A model generated the notes under the pieces. That model ran no database searches. It was not told where the DNA came from and saw only the letters and a list, made by a program, of their open reading frames with translations. The position numbers were made by a program, and so were the translations under genes. DNA of 64,000 nt from Anomaloglossus baeobatrachus (taxonomy: Eukaryota; Chordata; Amphibia; Anura; Aromobatidae). Shown one piece after another: positions 43,401-54,554 of this stretch. How positions within the stretch are numbered: position 1 is the stretch's first letter; each line of letters opens with the position of its first letter. Location of the stretch: positions 395,634,430 through 395,698,429 of the forward strand of contig NC_134355.1 in the NCBI RefSeq assembly GCF_048569485.1, written 5' to 3'.

Positions 43401-43629
43401 TACATTTGGGAAAATAAGTATTTGATACACTGTTGATTTAAAGTTTCCCAACTACAAAAAATGGAGAGGTCTGTAATTTTATTGTAGGTACACTTCATCT
43501 GTGACAGAATCCCCCCAAAAAATCCAGAAAATGACATCGTATGATTTTTAAATAATTAATTTGCATTTTATAGTGTGAAATAAGTATTTGATACAATAGA
43601 AAAACATAACTTAATATTTGGTTGAGAAA

Positions 43630-45476
43630 CCTTAAAATGACAGAAGTCAGATGTTTCCTGTAGTTCTGGACCAAGTTTGCACACACTGCAGCAGGGATTT
43701 TGTCCCACTCCTCCATACAGATCTTCTCCAGATCTTTCAGGTTTTGGGACTGTCACTAGACAACATTGAGTTTCACCTCCCTTCAAAGATTTTCTATTGG
43801 GCTCAGGTCTGGAGACTGGCTAGGTCACTTCAAGACCTTGAATGCTTCTTACGGAGCCACACCTTACTTGCCCTGGCTGTGTGTTACAGTGGGTATGGAA
43901 AGTATTCCATTTTTTTTTCTCATTAATGTACACTCTGCACGCATCTTAACAGAAAAAAACAGAAATGTAGGAATTTTTGCACATTTTTTAAACAAGAAGA
44001 ACTGAAATATCACATGGTAATAAGTATTCAGATCCTTTGCTCAGACACTCATATTTAAGTCACATGCTGTCCATTTCCTTGTGATCCTCCTTGACATGGT
44101 TCTACTCCTTGGAGTCCAGCTGTGTTTATGTAAACTGATAGCACTTGATTTGGAAAGGCACACACCTGTGTGGAAGAAAACCTTCCAGAGTGCTCTGGAC
44201 CTCAGACTTGGCCGAAGGTTTATCTTCCAACAATGACACTAAGCATACAGCTAAAATAACAAAGGAATGGCTTTAGAACAACTCTGTGACCATTCCTGAC
44301 TGGCCCAGCCAGAGCCCTGATCTAAATCCAATTGAGCATCTCTGGAGAGACCTGAAAATGGCTGTCCACCAACATTCACCATTCAACCTGACAGAACTGG
44401 AGAGGACCTGCAAGGAAGAATGCAGAGGATCCCCAAATCCAGGTGTGAAAAACTTGTTGCATCATTCCCAAGAAGACTCATGGCTTTACTAGCTCAAAAG
44501 GGTGCTTCTACTCAATACTGAGCAAAGGGTCTGAATACTTATGACCATGTGATATTTCATTTTTTCATGTTTAGTAAATTTGCAAAAATTTCTACATTTC
44601 TGTTTTTTTTCTGTCAAGATGGGGTGTAGAGTGTACATTAATGAGAAAAAAATGAACTTTTTTGAATTTACCAAATGGCTGCAATGAAATAAAGAGTGAA
44701 AAATTTAAAGAGGTCTGAATACTTTCCGTACCCACTATATGCTGGAAGACCCAACCATAACCCATCTTTAATGCTTTTATTGAGGGAACGAGGTTGTTGG
44801 CCGAAAGCTCACAATACATGACTTCATCCATCCTTCCTTAAATACTGTGAAGTCTTCCTGTCCCCTTTCCATAGTAGCACCTCCAAAGTATGTTGTTTTC
44901 ACCCCCATGCTTCACGGTTGGGACGGTGTTTTGGGGTTGTACTCTTCCTTTTTCTTTTTACAAATATGGAGAGTGGAGTTAATAACAAAAACTTCTATTT
45001 TCGTCTCATCTGACCACATGACCTTCTCCCATGCCTTCTCTTGATCATCCAGATGGTCATTGGTGAACTTCAAATGGGCCTGGACGTGTCCTGGCATGGG
45101 CATTGGGTTCTTGCATGCCTTGCCGGATTTTAATATTGTAGATGATGGCGTAGTGTGTTTCTAACGGTAATCTTTGAGACTGTGATCTGGTCCCAGATGT
45201 TTTCAGGTCATTGACCAGGTCTTCTTGTGTAGATCTGGGTTAATTCCTAACCTTTCTCAAAATCATCCTTACCCCACGAGGCAAGATCTTGCATGAAGCA
45301 CTAGACTGAATAAGATCGACAGTCATATTGTGTTTCTTCCTTTTTCTAATAGTTGCGCCAACAGTTGTTGCCTTTTCACCAATCTACTTACCTATTGTCC
45401 TGTAGCTATTCCCAGCTTCGTGTAGGTCTACTATCTTGTACCTGTGGTCATTAGACAGCTCTTTGGTCCTGGCCAT
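43630..45476 (-). pseudogene. Tc1-like transposase pseudogene (element V)
   Basis: The minus-strand start at 45476 reads [20 protein letters not shown] then AGNSYRTIG, the first DNA-binding helix-turn-helix of a Tc1 transposase. The first catalytic Asp is in VMWSDETKIEVF (about 45025). The C-terminal region ([13 protein letters not shown], in a shifted frame) is at 43690-43750. The gene is split by the nested Tc1 and by frame changes. The second Asp and Glu motifs were not confirmed. It is not functional. Confidence 0.7.
43887..44737 (+). mobile_element. Internally deleted Tc1-like element VI, nested
   Basis: Flanked by TA (43885-43886 and 44738-44739). The ends are CAGTGGGTATGGAAAGTATT and AATACTTTCCGTACCCACT, with further inverted blocks (TAATGTACACTCTGCACGCA against GGGTGTAGAGTGTACATTA). 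Only the C-terminal transposase is left on the plus strand. It reads DWPSQSPDLNPIEHLWRDLK (about 44300-44360), including the catalytic Glu, and ends near 44515 with GASTQY-like text. At 851 bp, about half the gene is deleted. Confidence 0.85.
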
Positions 45477-45802
45477 GGTTGAGAGGTTGGAGTGTGTGGA
45501 TAGGTGTAACGAGTTCAAACAGGTGCAATTAGTAGAGGTAATGAGTGCAGAGTAGGAGGGCTTCTTAAATAAAATATAACAGGTCTGTGAGAGTCAGAAT
45601 TCTTTCTGGTTGGCAGGTTATCAAATACTTATTCCATGCAATAAAATGTAAATTAATTAATTAAAAATCATACAATGTCATTTTCTGGATTTTTTTTTTG
45701 TTGGATTCTATCTGACACAGTTGAAGTGTACCAACAATAAAAATTACAGACTTCTCCATTATTTGAAGGGTGCAGTGTATCAATTACTTATTTTCCCCAC
45801 TA

Positions 45803-48001
45803 TATATAGTTGTTTAATACTATTACCTGTTGGGGCGAGCTACATGGGAGATAAAAAAAATGGTAAAAAGGAGAATAGTGGCAGTAAACAGAAACATAAT
45901 ATGGTTTATTGAATGCAACTCTTATAATCTCTGTCTTTAGATTCTGAACCATTGAATCAATAGTTTGGAAGGTTACAGTAGGGTTAAAGGGACTGATATC
46001 CCATATGGCACCCCAAACAAAACACAATATTTAGTGTAGGACTGCCCCATGGGATTTGCCGTGACGTTGGCGGGGTGGCTCAAAATATTGCAATGTTTTG
46101 CCAAAAATCTCTAATTTATCAACAAATATAGTATAAAAATCGTGCTGGCTCCTTCTTTTTAAAGGGACTGAACATAGAATAAGTCATCAATATGATACTG
46201 GTAAGTGTCCACGGCCCTGTCTATAAGACGAGTAGAGAAAGATAATTATTTATCCCTAATTTAACCTTCAAAGCTACACAGCCATCCAATATAATGCTTA
46301 AAGGCTGCTACTGACTACAGCTGCTTATCTGCCATTCACATGAATTGCAGAAAAGGTGCAATATCAGAAAGAGGCCACTAAGCAATATTTGGGGCTATTA
46401 TGTTCCACCCGCTACAGTGCTTTTATCTGCTCAGTATGTTATGGTGACACTGTCTATACAAAATGTGTACTATTAATATATAAATTAATAAATATCAATG
46501 GAACACACTTTTATAGAGAGTTGAAGTTGATGTATTTTGAAAAGTGTTGACTAATAAACCATATATCTATTGTCCTTGTCTACTATTGACTACTATTCAT
46601 TACTGGATCACTGGCAGTGCGGATTTTACCTGCTTGTCTCCACTACATATACAGTATATTCTTAACATAATGGATCTGCAGCAGCCTTCTTCTAAGCTTT
46701 TACAAGGGTTGTGATTCACAAAACCATACCAAGTAAGCACAACAGCTATTTGTCTCTGTTTTTTCTCAGATAAGACACTATTATGTTCTTCGTCTTTACA
46801 CTTAGAGCGAATACTGCAATACTTAATGGGGAATACAAGCATTTATTTATTTATACACATATAAGATGAAGAATTAGTGCTCTTTTGTGTCAACTGGGGA
46901 GGGTGAATCATTAAAAAATATTCATGTTCCAATAAAACTTTTGAGTTTTTTCAACACTGTTGTGCGTCTAAAATGTGCTGCAAAAAGGTAAGTTGATAAT
47001 TGTGCTTGAGATTTTCAATCCAGTTTTCAAGTCTTCAGTTATACAAATGCCTTGATAACGAATCCTGAAAAAAAGTGCATTACCCCAGGATAGATGAAAA
47101 TTAATTAAGTCTTACTATAAAATAAGAATATTTTGACCATAGCCCAAAAACCTTAGTGATGTGTTATTCAAGGCGAACTATATCAAAATATGCAGATTTG
47201 TCAGGGATGTTCACTTCAGTGGGAAGTCACTCTTGACTAGTGCACTCAGTGAAGATCAATATCCTCATTTGGACTTTAATTACTTAGGTATAAGCTACCA
47301 TCATTAGATTGTTATTACTGCTAATAAATGTTAATTTAATTGTAGCGTAAACTACTGTAGGTATTAGACAGAAAATGTAACTAAATTTCCCTTTCCAACA
47401 AACTTGGTTATATAATAGTGGATGATAAATGCATCCACAATGTATATCCCAAAATGATGTGAGTGAAAAGCTTGGCACAATGTTTGGTATTTTCAAGTCA
47501 GCATAAAGATACACATTCTACTTTTCATCTGTCTAGAAAAACTATATTCAATCAGAGTACCTGAGAAAAGCAATCACAAGAAATAAGGTAGCTATCAAAC
47601 ACACAGTGCTGTGACAAGTGCCATAAAAATTTCATTCTTCCAGGGTTTTTTCAGTCTTTTAGAACACAAGCAAATATTGTACAGACATAGATGTGATTTC
47701 ATTCATTTCAGAAAGATAAAAAGTGCTAGACAGGATAGGCGGCTGCCTAGGGCACAAGTGACAGGCTGTCCAGGCAAGGCTCAAAATCTAGCTATAAACA
47801 GCTACTTTCTCAGTATGTGATGAGTAGGAGTTTGAAGTAACATACTGAACTCCTTGGAAGGATGTAGTAGAGAATAGTAGATTGCATTTGTGAACCCTAC
47901 TAAAGATATAGGGTAGGGCAGTCTGATAATCTCTCAGGTGGTCCACCATACAAGTTACATCAGGTGCAACAAGATGGTATATAGGAGGGTAATACAGAAT
48001 A
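45803..48001. other. No recognisable gene
   Basis: Two kilobases of AT-rich, unique-looking DNA. All open frames are short and unconvincing. No inverted-repeat boundaries or tandem arrays were noticed. It may be ordinary intergenic or intronic sequence. Confidence 0.45.
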
Positions 48002-48005
48002 TTAA

Positions 48006-48495
48006 ACGGGTGCTTCACCCTTTTTTCATTACTGGCCACATCGATATTATGTTGAGAAACAAGGTTCCTCTCAAATACCTTGTGTTGCCAGTTGTGCCTG
48101 TGAGCGGCGCTAATGTGGTTCCATTACCCCCTTCGTGTTACCCACCTGGGCTCCATGACATCTGATGTCCGGTGATGTCACGTCAACTGAGGTGGGCCAC
48201 AGTCTTCCTGAGTGACTGGGCTGTGAGCGGCGTTTAACCGCTTGGAAAACGCCACCCACAGCCCAGTGACTCACAGAGACTGCGGCGGGCTGCGGCGATG
48301 TCAGGTCAACAGGAAGTTGACGTGACATTACCAGACATCAGAGGTCAGGGAGCCCTTGGGGTTATACGATGGGGATGAGCTGTCCGTAATAGTGCCACTC
48401 ACAGGCGCTATTGGCAACACAAGGTATTTGAGAGAAACATTGTTTCTTAACATAATATCGATGTGGCCAGTAATGAAAAGGGGTGAACCACCTCT
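48006..48495. mobile_element. TTAA-flanked MITE with long arms
   Basis: TTAA lies at 48002-48005 and 48496-48499. The ends are ACGGGTGCTTCACCCTTTTT and GGGGTGAACCACCTCT. The arms stay complementary for about 110 bases (TTACTGGCCACATCGATATT, CAAATACCTTGTGTTGCCA, and their inverses at 48420-48475). The centre is GC-rich, with GTGATGTCACGTCAAC and GCTGTGAGCGGCG blocks. Confidence 0.75.
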
Positions 48496-48630
48496 TTAAC
48501 TCATACTAGGAGGTAAACACATACAATTTAGTATACTTAACATAATGCATTTAATGTGTGTGAACTAGTGCAGCCAAGAAGTTGAAACATAGTAACCTAT
48601 CGGGAATTTCCTTTTTTATACAAGGGTCTA

Positions 48631-49602
48631 AAGGCCCCGTCACACTAAGCAACATCGCTAGCAACATCGCTGCTAACGAACAACTTTTGTGACGTTGCTA
48701 GCGATGTTGCTGTGTGTGACATCCAGCAACAACCTGGCCCCTGCTGTGAGGTCGTTGGTTGTTGCTGAATGTCCTGGGCCATTTTTTAGTTGTTGCTGTC
48801 CCGCTGTGAAGCACAGATCGCTGTGTGTGACAGCGAGACAGCAACAACTAAATGTGCAGGCAGCAGGAGCCGGCTTCTGCGGAGGCTGGTAACCAATGTA
48901 AACATCGGGTAACCAAGAAGCCCTGTCTTTGGTTACCCGATATTTACCTTTGATACCAGCCTCCTCCGCTCTCACTGCCTGTGCTGCCGGCTCCTGCTGT
49001 GTGCACATGTAGCTGCAGGACACATCGGGTTAATTAACCCGATGTGTGCTGTAACTAGGAGAGCAAGGAGCCAGCGCTCAGTGTGCGCTGCTCCCTGCTC
49101 TCTGCACATGTAGCTACAGCACACATCGGGAAATTAACCCGATGTGTGCTGTAACAAGGAGAGCAAGGAGCCAGCGCTAAGCAGTGTGCGCTGCTCCCTG
49201 CTCTGTGCACATTTAGCTGCAGCACACATCGGGTAATTAACCTGATGTGTGCTGTAACTACGAGAGCAGGGAGCCAGCGCTCAGTGTGCGCTGCTCCCTG
49301 CTCTCTGCACGTGTAGCTCCGTGCGGTGGTAACCAAGGTAAATATCGGGTTGGTTACCCGATATTTACCTTAGTTACCAAGCGCAGCAGCTTCCACGCAG
49401 CGCTGGGGGCTTGTCACTGGTTGCTGGTGAGCTCACCAGCAACTTGTGTAGCGACGCTCCAGCGATCCCTGCCAGGTCAGGTTGCTGGTGGGATCGCTGG
49501 AGCGTTGCAGTGTGACATCTCACCAGCAACCTCCTAGCAACTTACCAGCGATCCCTATCGTTGTTGGGATCGCTGGTAAGTTGCTTAGTGTGACTGGACC
49601 TT
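48631..49602. mobile_element. 972-bp palindromic MITE with internal triplication
   Basis: The ends are AAGGCCCCGTCACACTAAGC and GCTTAGTGTGACTGGACCTT, flanked by TA. Subterminal AGCAACATCGCTAGCAACAT and GTTGCTGGTGAGC blocks are repeated in both orientations. Three tandem units of about 100 bp occupy about 49012-49320. It resembles the Harbinger MITEs in style (blocks like ATCGCTAGC) but has different ends. No coding capacity was seen. Confidence 0.7.
49012..49320 (+). repeat. Three tandem units of about 100 bp
   Basis: Each unit has ACACATCGGGTAATTAACC followed by its complement GATGTGTGCTGTAAC, then GAGAGCAAGGAGCCAGCGCT, GTGTGCGCTGCTCCCTGCTC and TGTGCACATGTAGCT. Each unit is thus a hairpin-former, and the array is expanded within the MITE. 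Confidence 0.75.
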
Positions 49603-49800
49603 TAAGCAGGGATCAAATTAGTTGTAATTTCTTCAGTTCTTTTCTGTACTAGTTTTCATACATACCCAATGCTTGTTATTATCTTATTTAGGACTATATA
49701 CATATGGCAACAATAAGATCAGTGCATTGATCACATAGACATTATTATGATATCATCATATGTAATTGTTATTTAAGATATAAATAATGAACCCGATAAG

Positions 49801-50012
49801 CAGAATGGTGGCTCAGTGGTTAGCACTGTTGCTTTAGCACACGGTTCCTGGGTTCTAATCCCACCAAGCACAACATCTGCAGGGAGTTTGTATGTTCTCC
49901 CCATGTTTGAGTTGGTTTCATCCCACAGTCCAACGAGAGGTCATTTAGATTGTGGGCACAGTGATGTCTGTAAAGTGCTGTGGAAATTAACGGCGCTAAG
50001 TGAGTAAAATAA
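49801..50012 (+). mobile_element. tRNA-derived SINE
   Basis: The plus strand reads GAATGGTGGCTCAGTGGTTA, GCACTGTTGC and CCTGGGTTCTAATCCC (degenerate B box). Then come GGGAGTTTGTATGTTCTCCC and the tail GTCTGTAAAGTGCTGTGGAA, GGCGCTAAGTGAGTAAAATA. It is the most complete of the three SINE copies. Confidence 0.8.
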
Positions 50013-50748
50013 ATAATCTCAGAGATTCCTACTTAAACAGTATTCTTCTACAATTAAAATGCTCGTTTATTTTTGAAACAAAAGTGTTGCCATTTTGGAA
50101 TATACTTTGAGTTTCAATTATTTTCAATTATTTTTTTATATGAAGGTCCCTATTTTATAAGAGCTAGCTGAGAACTAGAATAAGTATATGGAATTAATAT
50201 AAAAAGAATAATAGAACATGCATAACATGAATAATAAACTGATTGGTCAATTTATATATGGCCATTTAATAGTTAGAGTTGAGCAAAAGTATTTATGTTG
50301 CCCTGATCTGGCAGAGTTCAGTCTAGTAAAGTCCCACATGGGTGCTGGGTCAGGGCAGTTTTCACTTTTCTGGCTAGCATCTTGGTCTTCTTAGGCCTTT
50401 ACAAGTCAACATGATATCATGATATGCATTTTGCCTCCACATCATATCGTTAGGAGGACCTAGTAAACACCACAGGTGCTCCAGATGCTTGTCCATACAT
50501 GCTAACTGCAGAAGTGAAGGCTGCATTCATCCGGCTGCCATGGAAGACCAGACAAGACACCAGATTAGGGTGGTGACTCTCTTTACTCTAATTAGCTCAA
50601 CTCAACCAGCTAGACTATTCGTATTTTTTGTGGATACCAAATCCCTTTATATTTCAAATTGTCTAATATGCAAAATTGAAGAAGTGACAAAGAGATCACT
50701 CTTAGAAAAAAAAAATCCATCATATTTATAGATCACAAATAGAGATGA
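50013..50748. other. Mostly featureless; possible hAT end at 50276
   Basis: TAGAGTTGAGCAAAAG at about 50276 resembles hAT termini in this window, but no partner end was found. Otherwise AT-rich, with no gene. Confidence 0.35.
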
Positions 50749-52025
50749 ATGAATATTTTGAAATTAAAACTGCCAACTTCCCTGAATTTACTAAATAAAA
50801 TTTATACCTAGTGAATCTCAATGCTGGACAGCTTGCAAATGCTTGAAAAATGAGGGGGGAGAGATCAACCCGCTGACCGTTAGAGCTTAAACTTTATAGG
50901 AGAGAAGACCCTGATGACTATAAGAGAGCGAGAGAAAGACAATGAAAGAGAACCCTGCTGACCATGAAAGCTTACATTCTACAGGAAAGACAGAAAGAGA
51001 GAGAGAGAGAGAGAGAGGGGACCCTGCTGACCAAAAGAACCTCCACTCTACCAGAGAGAGAGAGAGGACCCTGCTGATCATAAGAGATTACACTCTACAG
51101 GAGAGAGAGAGAGTGAGAGAGAGAGAGGACCCTGCTGACCATAAGAGCTTACACTCTATATGACCGAGTGAAAGAGCCCTGCAGATCATAAGAGCTTACA
51201 CGCTACAGGAGAGGACCCCACTCACCATAAGCACTTATACTCTACATGAGAGAACTCTGCTGACCATAAGAGCTTACAGTCTATAGGTAAGAGAGGGAGA
51301 GGAGAGAGAGGACCCAATTGACCATAACAGCCTCCACTCTAACGGCGAGAGAGTGAGAGAGGACTCTGCTGACCATAAGAGCTTACACTCTACAGTATAG
51401 CGGGAAAGAGAGAGGATCCCACTAACCATAAGAACTTACACTCTACATAATTGAGAGATAACTCTGCTGACCATAAGAGCTTACAGTCTACAGGAGAGAG
51501 AGAGAGGGCCCCTCTGACCATAAGAGTTTACACTCTACTTGAGAGTGAGTGCCCTGCTGACCATAAGATTTTACACTCTACAAAAAAGAGAGGATACCTA
51601 TGGATTATAAGAGCTTACATTTTAAGGGCTGGAAAGAGAGTGAGAGGACATTGCTGACCATAAGAGCTTCTATGATAAAGGCAAGATACAGACAGAGGAA
51701 GAAATGACCCTGTTGATCAGAAGACCTTAAGCTCTAAAGGAGAGAGAAAGAGAGAAGTATTTGCTGACTCTAAGAGCTTACGGTCTATAAGAGAGAAAGA
51801 GGACTCCACTGACAATAAGAGCTTACACTCTACAGAAGAAAGAGACTTACCCAGTGGAGATGGAAAACAACTCCATACAAACGGTGATCCACTGGAACTT
51901 GCTGATCTGTGAAGGCCCAGGTACTGACCACCATTGTACAAGGTATGATAATCAACTAAATGTCATAGCTGTAGTTCATTACGAGGAACACGTCTATGCA
52001 AAATGATGTTAGGACATTCTCTCAT
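50749..52025 (-). mobile_element. hAT-type element with minisatellite (copy B, inverted)
   Basis: The terminus TAGAGATGAATGAATATTTT at 50749 is followed by text matching, in reverse complement, the right part of copy A near 19860-19935. After the array, TATGATAATCAACTAAATGT and CATAGCTGTAG match the reverse complement of copy A near 19205-19240. The other terminus is missing where a TTAA MITE begins at 52033. Confidence 0.5.
50878..51845 (-). repeat. Minisatellite, inverted relative of 19345-19812
   Basis: About 18-20 units, each with GACCATAAGAGCTTACACTC, TACAGG and a GA-rich spacer (GAGAGAGAGAGA, then GACCCTGCT). Pure (GA)n stretches lie at 50996-51017 and 51102-51126. It is twice as long as the copy A array. 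Open frames with HSTGKTERE or SLHST repeats are artefacts. Confidence 0.85.
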
Positions 52026-52032
52026 GCTTTAA

Positions 52033-52478
52033 AGGGGTGGTCCACTACTTGGACAACCCCTTCTAATTCCCCTTGTTTGCCCATGTAAAAATAAATAAGT
52101 CTATACTAACCTTCAGTGCGGCCATGGTTCCAGTGGTGTCTGAAACCGCATTTCCAGGGGCCCACATGATATTATTATGACACTAGAGCCCCTTGACCAA
52201 TTAACGCTGACTTCCTTCACCTCGTCTTTGAACATTTGTGCAGGAAGTCAGCACAGTGCTAACATCCTGCACAAATGTCCGAAGGTGGGGAGACAGACGC
52301 CGGGCGCTGATTGGTCGCGGGGTATACATGTCATAACAATGTCACATGAGCCCCCGGGAACACGGCTTCAGACATCGCTGGAACCGCGGCTGCACCAGAG
52401 GTGAATATAGGCTTACTTATTTTTACGGGGGTGAACAAGAGGAATGAGTAGGGGTTGTTCAAGTAGTGGACATCCCCT
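52033..52478. mobile_element. TTAA-flanked MITE
   Basis: TTAA lies at 52029-52032 and 52479-52482. The ends are AGGGGTGGTCCACTACTTGG then ACAACCCCT, and the inverse AGGGGTTGTTCAAGTAGTGG then ACATCCCCT. The inner arms pair further: TAAAAATAAATAAGTCTATA against TATAGGCTTACTTATTTTTA, and AAGTCAGC around the centre. The ends are well preserved, so it is probably young. Confidence 0.8.
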
Positions 52479-52482
52479 TTAA

Positions 52483-53289
52483 AAGTGTGGAAAATAGTAC
52501 AAGGTAATTCTTATTTTTGAGAACCAAGCATCAAATCTATCAAACCTGATCGTTTGCTAATTGGTCCTCACATCTTGAGTCAAAAATCTGCATTTTCTAT
52601 GAACATTTTTAAAGTGTCAGAGATGACGAGAGAAACAGGGCTGTAGACAAAAGTTTATTTACACCATACAACATTTTAAATATTTTATACAGAGCTGCAG
52701 CAGAGAAAGCCACCATGAGCTTCCAAGATAAAACTGCAATAATAAAGATGTGAAATATATTATTCATATAAAAGTGAGATTATTACTTTATTGCATTTAA
52801 AGCAATGAAGAACGTAGCTCAACAAACATTCATTTAATGACAAAAATTTTGCTTTTTATATTATAAAGTAAAAAGTGTAGTAATGGCCAAACAGACTGTT
52901 ATAAATTTTAAAAACTGCATATATACATTGTACTTCATGGTGAAGTTTTTTGAAAACTAAACCAAATGAAGCTGTTACAACATGAATTGTTGTTTGAGGT
53001 TGATCTATAAAGATTACCTTACAAATCCATTCCACGGGTACTTACAACACATGATGGTAAGATTTGTACACCTGGTTCTGCACTAGATTTTCTAGTGAGA
53101 GTAGACAAGAAGTCGAAAAGAAAAAAAGAAAATTAAAAGAAAAAATAAAGAACACTGACGTTTGGCACATGAAGTTCCTGACATGAATTTGTCACAAAAG
53201 TACAGGCGCCAGGCTTCCAAAGTTTTTTTTTCTTTTTGTGTCAGTGCAAATGACTTGTTTTCTTCTTTCAGTCTTTTTCCATAGTTATA
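52483..53289 (-). other. Probable 3' UTR of the minus-strand gene
   Basis: This region directly follows the stop codon at 53290-53292 on the minus strand. It is AT-rich and free of obvious transposons. It runs to a likely polyadenylation signal at 52654-52659, which would give a 3' UTR of about 0.65 kb. The exact end is inferred. Confidence 0.5.
52654..52659 (-). terminator. Putative polyadenylation signal AATAAA
   Basis: TTTATT on the plus strand is AATAAA on the minus strand, about 630 bases past the stop codon of the terminal exon. Other AATAAA-like words occur nearer the stop (for example around 53140), so the site in use is uncertain. Confidence 0.4.
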
Positions 53290-53478
53290 TTAAACCTCTG
53301 TTTGAAAGTCGCCTTCCTGTACATCTAAAGGCAAATTTAGACACTTTTCCCATTCCGATGGTCTAAGTTCTAAAGAATCTTTTGCTTCTGAATCTAAAAC
53401 ATTTATTGTTGTGTAGTGTTGATATTCACTTGGGCTTTTGAAACTGTCCCATGGATTCTTGTTTACTGCTGGGTTATC
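53290..53478 (-). CDS. Terminal coding exon of an unidentified host gene
   Basis: On the minus strand the acceptor CCCTTTCTTGTATCTTTTGAACAG-type tract ends at 53479. The exon then reads [62 protein letters not shown] and a TAA stop at 53290-53292: 62 codons plus stop. It starts in phase 0, matching the phase-0 end of the exon at 57683-57787. Composition is protein-like, acidic and hydrophilic, with no membrane segment. I do not recognise the family. No frame damage is visible, in contrast to all the transposase remnants in the window. The strand, acceptor, stop and 3' UTR make a coherent last exon. Confidence 0.65.
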   Translation of the reverse strand, partial: DNPAVNKNPWDSFKSPSEYQHYTTINVLDSEAKDSLELRPSEWEKCLNLPLDVQEGDFQTEV

Positions 53479-53715
53479 CTGTTCAAAAGATACAAGAAAG
53501 GGAACAATACTGTAAATGACTGTTGTACTCTACTCAGTCCCACAAATACAGAGAAATAACTCATGAATTCCAGATTGTGGTGCTTAAAGTATGTCAATCA
53601 ATAGTACAAGTTTAGATTAGAATATTTGTAACATATTTTTTATCAAAGGAATTTTGTTACTCCTAGACTAATCATTCACGCTCAAGTCATGAGAACTACT
53701 GCTTATAAAATTCCA

Positions 53716-54526
53716 TGGAGAAAGGAGAGGGCAGAAGGAGAAAGGAGAGGGCAGAAGGAGAAAGGAGAGGGCAGGAGGAGAAAGGAGAGGGCAGGAGGAG
53801 AAAGGAGAGGGCAGGAGGAGAAAGGAGAGGGCAGAAGGAGAAAGTAGAGGGCAGGAGGAGAAAGGAGAGGGCAGGAGGAGAAAGGAGAGGGAAGAAAGAG
53901 AAAGGAGAGGGCAGGAGGAGAAAGGAGAGTGCAGGAGGAGAAAGGAGAGTGCAGGAGGAGAAAGGAGAGTGCAGGAGGAGAAAGGAGAGGGCAGAAGGAG
54001 AAAGGAGAGGGCAGGAGGAGAAAGGAGAGGGCAGAAAGAGAAAGAAGAGGGAAGAAAGAAAAAGGAGAGGGCAGGAGGAGAAAGGAGAGTGCAGGAGGAG
54101 AAAGGAGAGTGCAGGAGGAGAAAGGAGAGGGCAGAAGGAGAAAGGAGAGGGCAGGAGGAGAAAGGAGAGGGCAGAAGGAGAAAGGAGAGTGCAGGAGGAG
54201 AAAGGAGAGTGCAGGAGGAGAAAGGAGAGTGCAGGAGGAGAAAGGAGAGGGCAGAAGGAGAAAGGAGAGGGCAGGAGGAGAAAGGAGAGGGCAGAAAGAG
54301 AAAGAAGAGGGAAGAAAGAAAAAGGAGAGGGCAGGAGGAGAAAGGAGAGGGCAGGAGGAGAAAGGAGAGGGCAGGAGGAGAAAGAAGAGGGCAGGAGGAG
54401 AAAGGAGAGGGCAGGAGGAGAAAGGAGAGGGCAGAAGGAGAAAGGAGGGGGCAGGAGGAGAAAGGAGAGGGCAGAAGGAGAAAGAAGAGGGTAGGAGGAG
54501 AAAGGAGAGGGCAGGAGGAGAAAGGA
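53716..54526 (+). repeat. 20-bp polypurine minisatellite
   Basis: About 40 copies of GGAGAAAGGAGAGGGCAGGA in perfect 20-base register. The plus strand is almost purely purine, with one C per unit. Variants (GCAGAA, GTGCAGG, GGGAAGAAAG) recur in blocks: the segment at 54031-54060 reappears at 54291-54320, exactly 260 bases (13 units) away, showing a higher-order repeat. Open frames of up to 319 codons on both strands arise because 20 x 3 bases never meet a stop. They are not genes. Confidence 0.95.
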
Positions 54527-54554
54527 GCTCTCTTAAATGCCAGTTGCATATTAA

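Larger units (their letters stand above)
43403..45802 (-). mobile_element. Tc1-like DNA transposon V with a second Tc1 inside
   Basis: TA flanks each end (43401-43402 and after 45802). The ends are CATTTGGGAAAATAAGTATT, continuing TTTGATACACTG, and the inverse CAATTACTTATTTTCCCCAC. Inner inverted blocks (TCTGTAATTTTATTGTAGGT, TACACTTCA) are mirrored near 45725-45765. Removing the 851-bp nested element leaves about 1.55 kb, the usual Tc1 length. Confidence 0.8.
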
